A stretch of 8,563 nt of DNA from positions 14,149 to 22,711 of the forward strand of contig DAXG01000018.1 of NCBI GenBank assembly GCA_002506275.1, in the 5' to 3' direction. This document shows, in pieces, positions 6,393 through 8,563 of this stretch. The notes beneath the pieces are model-generated. The model did no database searches. It was not told where the DNA came from and worked only from the letters and a program-made list of their open reading frames with translations. This DNA is from Euryarchaeota archaeon UBA259 (lineage in GTDB: Archaea > Thermoplasmatota > Poseidoniia > Poseidoniales > Poseidoniaceae). Both the position numbers and the translations under genes were made by a program. Positions within the stretch are counted from its first letter, which is position 1. Every line of letters begins with the position of its first letter.

Positions 6393-8563
6393 ATGCGGAA
6401 TGCGATATGTTTGATGGTTGTGGCTTTACTTACTTTACAAGTCTCTCTTTCAGGAATTGATATATTTGAAGATAAGAACAACGGTTTTGAAGAAAATACC
6501 GATGAAAATGTAAACTTTGCAGGACGGCAAAGCAATGGAATGAATGGAAATAATTCCACTGTGTCAAATTGTAATTTCATAGGTATCAGCGACGGGATGG
6601 GCGGTCCTTTATGGGACAACGCGAGTACCTATGCGGCCGATGACATTGTCGAATGGCCAGCAAACTCAGGCCAATTTTGGCAAAGCACCACCAGCAGCAT
6701 AACAGGAGAACCAACTCCAAATAGCAAATGGAGAGGACCTTGCTCATGTTTAGAAATTGCTGAAGAAAGCGGGATACAATGGAATTATAATTTCTCTTAC
6801 AGTGCATGGCAAATCGTTGAACACAACGGTAGTGTTTGGATTGCACAGGATGCCGGAACCGTTGCAGGTGAACCACAAGCAGAACCATTTGTAGGCAATG
6901 ACCTTTGGGTTCAGTGCACTCATGAAGATTCTTCATCATGTGATGAATTGATTGGAATGGCTCCGAGTGTATGGGGGAATACAACATTAGTGTCGTCAGG
7001 AGACATCTATGAATTCCCAGCAAATTCAGGTAATTTCTATATGGTATCTTCCTCCACTGTCAATAATCAAACAGTAGGAGAACCGGGTGTCGATTTAGAT
7101 GCATGGGAAGAAGACTATTGTGATTGTAAAGACATCTGGCATGACAGCGGACAACCTGTGTGGGATTCGACAATGAATTATCTTCAACAGGCAGTCGTCG
7201 AATGGCCTGCAGGATCCAATAACCTCTACATCTCATACGATCATGGTGCCGGAGTTGAACCAGGTGGCTCTGATGACTATCTATGGAGAAGTTGTGATGG
7301 ACTACAGCCAAGCGGTAATCTCTGTGAAGATTTGAATGGCTACGGAGGTATGCCTTGGATGAACTCTACCCTTGTTACAACAGGGGAGATTTACGAATTC
7401 CCAGCAGGTTCCGGAGTCTTCCATGCAGTAGCCCCTGGATTTTCCAACCAAACAGTCGGAGCACCAGGTTCTGATTTCCAATCATGGTCGAAAGATAGTT
7501 GCAGTTGTAAAGACATTTGGGAAGCAGCCTTGAATCCAGTATGGGATTCGAACACAGTTTACACTGTTGGTGCTCTTGTCGAGTATCCAGCAGGAACAGG
7601 CGATATTTGGATGGCGATTGTTAGCCAAACCACCACAGGTGTGACTCCAGACCAAGCGTTTGCTGACGGCAATCAATGGGAGGTTTGTGGTGGAGAACAA
7701 CCCACAGGCGGCCCTTGTGGTGGCACAACCTCAGCAGGCGTATGGGACGATATAAGTAGAGTTTCAACCGGTGAAGTATACGAGTATCCAGCAGGTTCAC
7801 AGAATTATTACGAAGTTGTAATCCAGGGATATGTAGACCAAGACGTTTCTTCTCCTCTCATTGATTTGGATGTTTGGGCTCCAGTTGATTGCCCATGTGA
7901 AGAAACATGGATGGACAACGGAGAGCCGGTATGGACAGCAAATACATCCTACTTAGGAAGCGACGTGGTTGAATGGCCTGCAGGCTCCGGGCATCTTTAT
8001 GTCACAACAGACGCAACAGGAATCTCCGCTAATGGCGGCGAACCGGGAATTGATATCCATTGGATTCTCTGCAGCGAGTCAGATGAACCGGCAAATGGAA
8101 CTCCGTGTGCCGGTCTCACCATAGTTGGCGTTTGGGATTCTTCAATGAACGTTACATCCGGTGAAATTTACGAATACCCTGTTAATTCGGGAACCTATTA
8201 CCAAGTCAATGCCGGAAGTCCTTTCTGGAATGTAAGTGCCCCAGATATCGATATGGATGTCTGGTCACCAATTGACTGCCCATGCAAAGAAACTTGGGTA
8301 GCAAACGGACAACCTGCATGGATGGCGAATACTGCTTACCCAGGAAACTATGTTGTCGAACATCCTGCAGGTTCTGGTAATTTGTACATGCCTTTGGAAT
8401 CATTAGGTGTGAGCATTGGCGCAGGAGAACCAGGTGTTGATACACACTGGGTTCTCTGTGATGGCCAAGAACCTTCAGGAAATCCGTGTGCCGGTCTCAA
8501 TGTTGTAGGCGTTTGGGATTCTTCTATGAACGTCACTTCCGGTGAAATTTACGAATACCCTGT
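6393..8563 (+). CDS. Large secreted protein with tandem CBM5/12-like modules (3' end outside window)
   Basis: I translated this frame codon by codon from the ATG at 6393: 723 codons without a stop, running off the right edge. An in-frame TGA at 6381 fixes the 5' limit. The N-terminus MRNAICLMVVALLTLQVSLS is a typical signal peptide (one Arg, a hydrophobic core, small residues). An acidic Asn-rich stretch follows, then eleven visible Trp-rich modules of roughly 50-60 residues. The module pattern is W-x5-Y-x2-G/x-x-V-E-(W/Y/H)-P-A-G-S-G-x-(L/Y)-(Y/W) then G-x-(E/A)-P-G-x-D-x-x-W. The second module (about 6780-6910: IVEHNGSVWIAQ, AGEP, NDLW) is closest to CBM5/12 (chitin-binding type 3) as I know it. 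Cysteines recur at fixed places and suggest disulfides. No catalytic domain is visible; one could follow beyond the window. Likely job: binding polysaccharide outside the cell, as an adhesin or the binding part of an enzyme. Secretion and repeats are firm, ligand is inference. Confidence 0.85.
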   Translation, partial: MRNAICLMVVALLTLQVSLSGIDIFEDKNNGFEENTDENVNFAGRQSNGMNGNNSTVSNCNFIGISDGMGGPLWDNASTYAADDIVEWPANSGQFWQSTTSSITGEPTPNSKWRGPCSCLEIAEESGIQWNYNFSYSAWQIVEHNGSVWIAQDAGTVAGEPQAEPFVGNDLWVQCTHEDSSSCDELIGMAPSVWGNTTLVSSGDIYEFPANSGNFYMVSSSTVNNQTVGEPGVDLDAWEEDYCDCKDIWHDSGQPVWDSTMNYLQQAVVEWPAGSNNLYISYDHGAGVEPGGSDDYLWRSCDGLQPSGNLCEDLNGYGGMPWMNSTLVTTGEIYEFPAGSGVFHAVAPGFSNQTVGAPGSDFQSWSKDSCSCKDIWEAALNPVWDSNTVYTVGALVEYPAGTGDIWMAIVSQTTTGVTPDQAFADGNQWEVCGGEQPTGGPCGGTTSAGVWDDISRVSTGEVYEYPAGSQNYYEVVIQGYVDQDVSSPLIDLDVWAPVDCPCEETWMDNGEPVWTANTSYLGSDVVEWPAGSGHLYVTTDATGISANGGEPGIDIHWILCSESDEPANGTPCAGLTIVGVWDSSMNVTSGEIYEYPVNSGTYYQVNAGSPFWNVSAPDIDMDVWSPIDCPCKETWVANGQPAWMANTAYPGNYVVEHPAGSGNLYMPLESLGVSIGAGEPGVDTHWVLCDGQEPSGNPCAGLNVVGVWDSSMNVTSGEIYEYP
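6600..6938 (+). repeat. Two divergent N-terminal CBM5/12-like modules
   Basis: Module A starts at GGPLWDNASTY and ends in CSC (about 6600-6757); module B starts at IQWNYNFSY and ends in LWVQC (about 6776-6915). Both carry the W...Y...VE...W...GEP...W spacing. B lacks the P-A-G-S-G insert of the other modules and reads EHNGSVW, the compact form typical of CBM5/12. They differ from the regular array that follows and so are probably older copies. Confidence 0.6.
6939..8563 (+). repeat. Tandem array of paired modules, period 381-393 bp
   Basis: Taking the conserved Cys codon before each odd module as the boundary, units begin at 6939, 7323, 7716, 8106 and 8487, so successive lengths are 384, 393, 390 and 381 bp (128, 131, 130, 127 residues), all multiples of three. 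Each unit has a first module (VWDSSMNVTSGEIYEYP type, ending LDVW..DCPC) and a second (PVWTANTSY type with VVEWPAGSGxLY, ending EPGxDxHWxLC). The fifth unit is cut by the window edge. At 8103-8182 and 8484-8563 the DNA is the same at 72 of 80 positions, whereas earlier units match mainly at protein level, so the newest copies lie towards the right. Confidence 0.85.

Noticed and set aside
6393..6455. Lipoprotein signal for the repeat protein
   Set aside because: The hydrophobic segment ends in VSLSGID without the Cys of a lipobox; the only Cys (residue 6) is at the start of the hydrophobic core.
6586..7023. 145-codon minus-strand frame, and other minus-strand frames, opposite the repeat protein
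   Set aside because: The plus-strand frame has a signal peptide, regular modules and no stop for 723 codons; the minus-strand frames are scattered shadows.
6939..8563. Repeat array considered as CRISPR or a non-coding tandem repeat
   Set aside because: The period is about 390 bp, always a multiple of three, and conservation is at protein level; it is a coding domain array.

Overview
This window looks like a chromosomal segment of an archaeon. The strongest evidence is a complete archaeal-type MCM replicative helicase, together with TATA-like boxes, GGTGA-type ribosome binding sites and no sign of introns. The secreted, tryptophan-rich repeat protein, the C-terminally anchored surface protein and the moderate G+C would fit a planktonic marine euryarchaeon such as Marine Group II (Poseidoniales). 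That lineage assignment is inference, not shown by the sequence.

Layout from left to right: (1) 2-1684, plus strand, the 3' part of a gene for an extracellular protein held by one C-terminal membrane helix with an acidic tail. Its C-terminal half follows the order of landmarks that I recall from the CD36/SR-B/LIMP-2 family. (2) 1698-2822, minus strand, purM (AIR synthetase), convergent with gene 1. A 7-bp-stem hairpin spans both stop codons. (3) 2877-3926, minus strand, an alpha/beta-hydrolase esterase 54 bp upstream of purM and probably in the same transcript. (4) A 181-bp divergent promoter region with several inverted repeats, including a 15-bp palindrome close to the expected MCM transcription start. 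(5) 4108-6225, plus strand, mcm. (6) A 167-bp intergenic stretch with a perfect 14-bp palindrome, a possible terminator and a TATA box placed for an almost leaderless transcript. (7) 6393 to beyond the right edge, plus strand, a large open frame of at least 723 codons without a stop. It has a signal peptide followed by eleven visible tryptophan/cysteine-rich modules resembling CBM5/12 chitin-binding folds, in two alternating types with a pair period of 127-131 residues.

PurM and MCM are housekeeping genes for purine synthesis and DNA replication. The two outer genes encode cell-surface or secreted proteins and are the unusual part: a CD36-like receptor in a prokaryotic context and a tandem carbohydrate-binding-like array that is apparently still duplicating. 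I see no CRISPR array, tRNA, rRNA, insertion sequence or phage gene.
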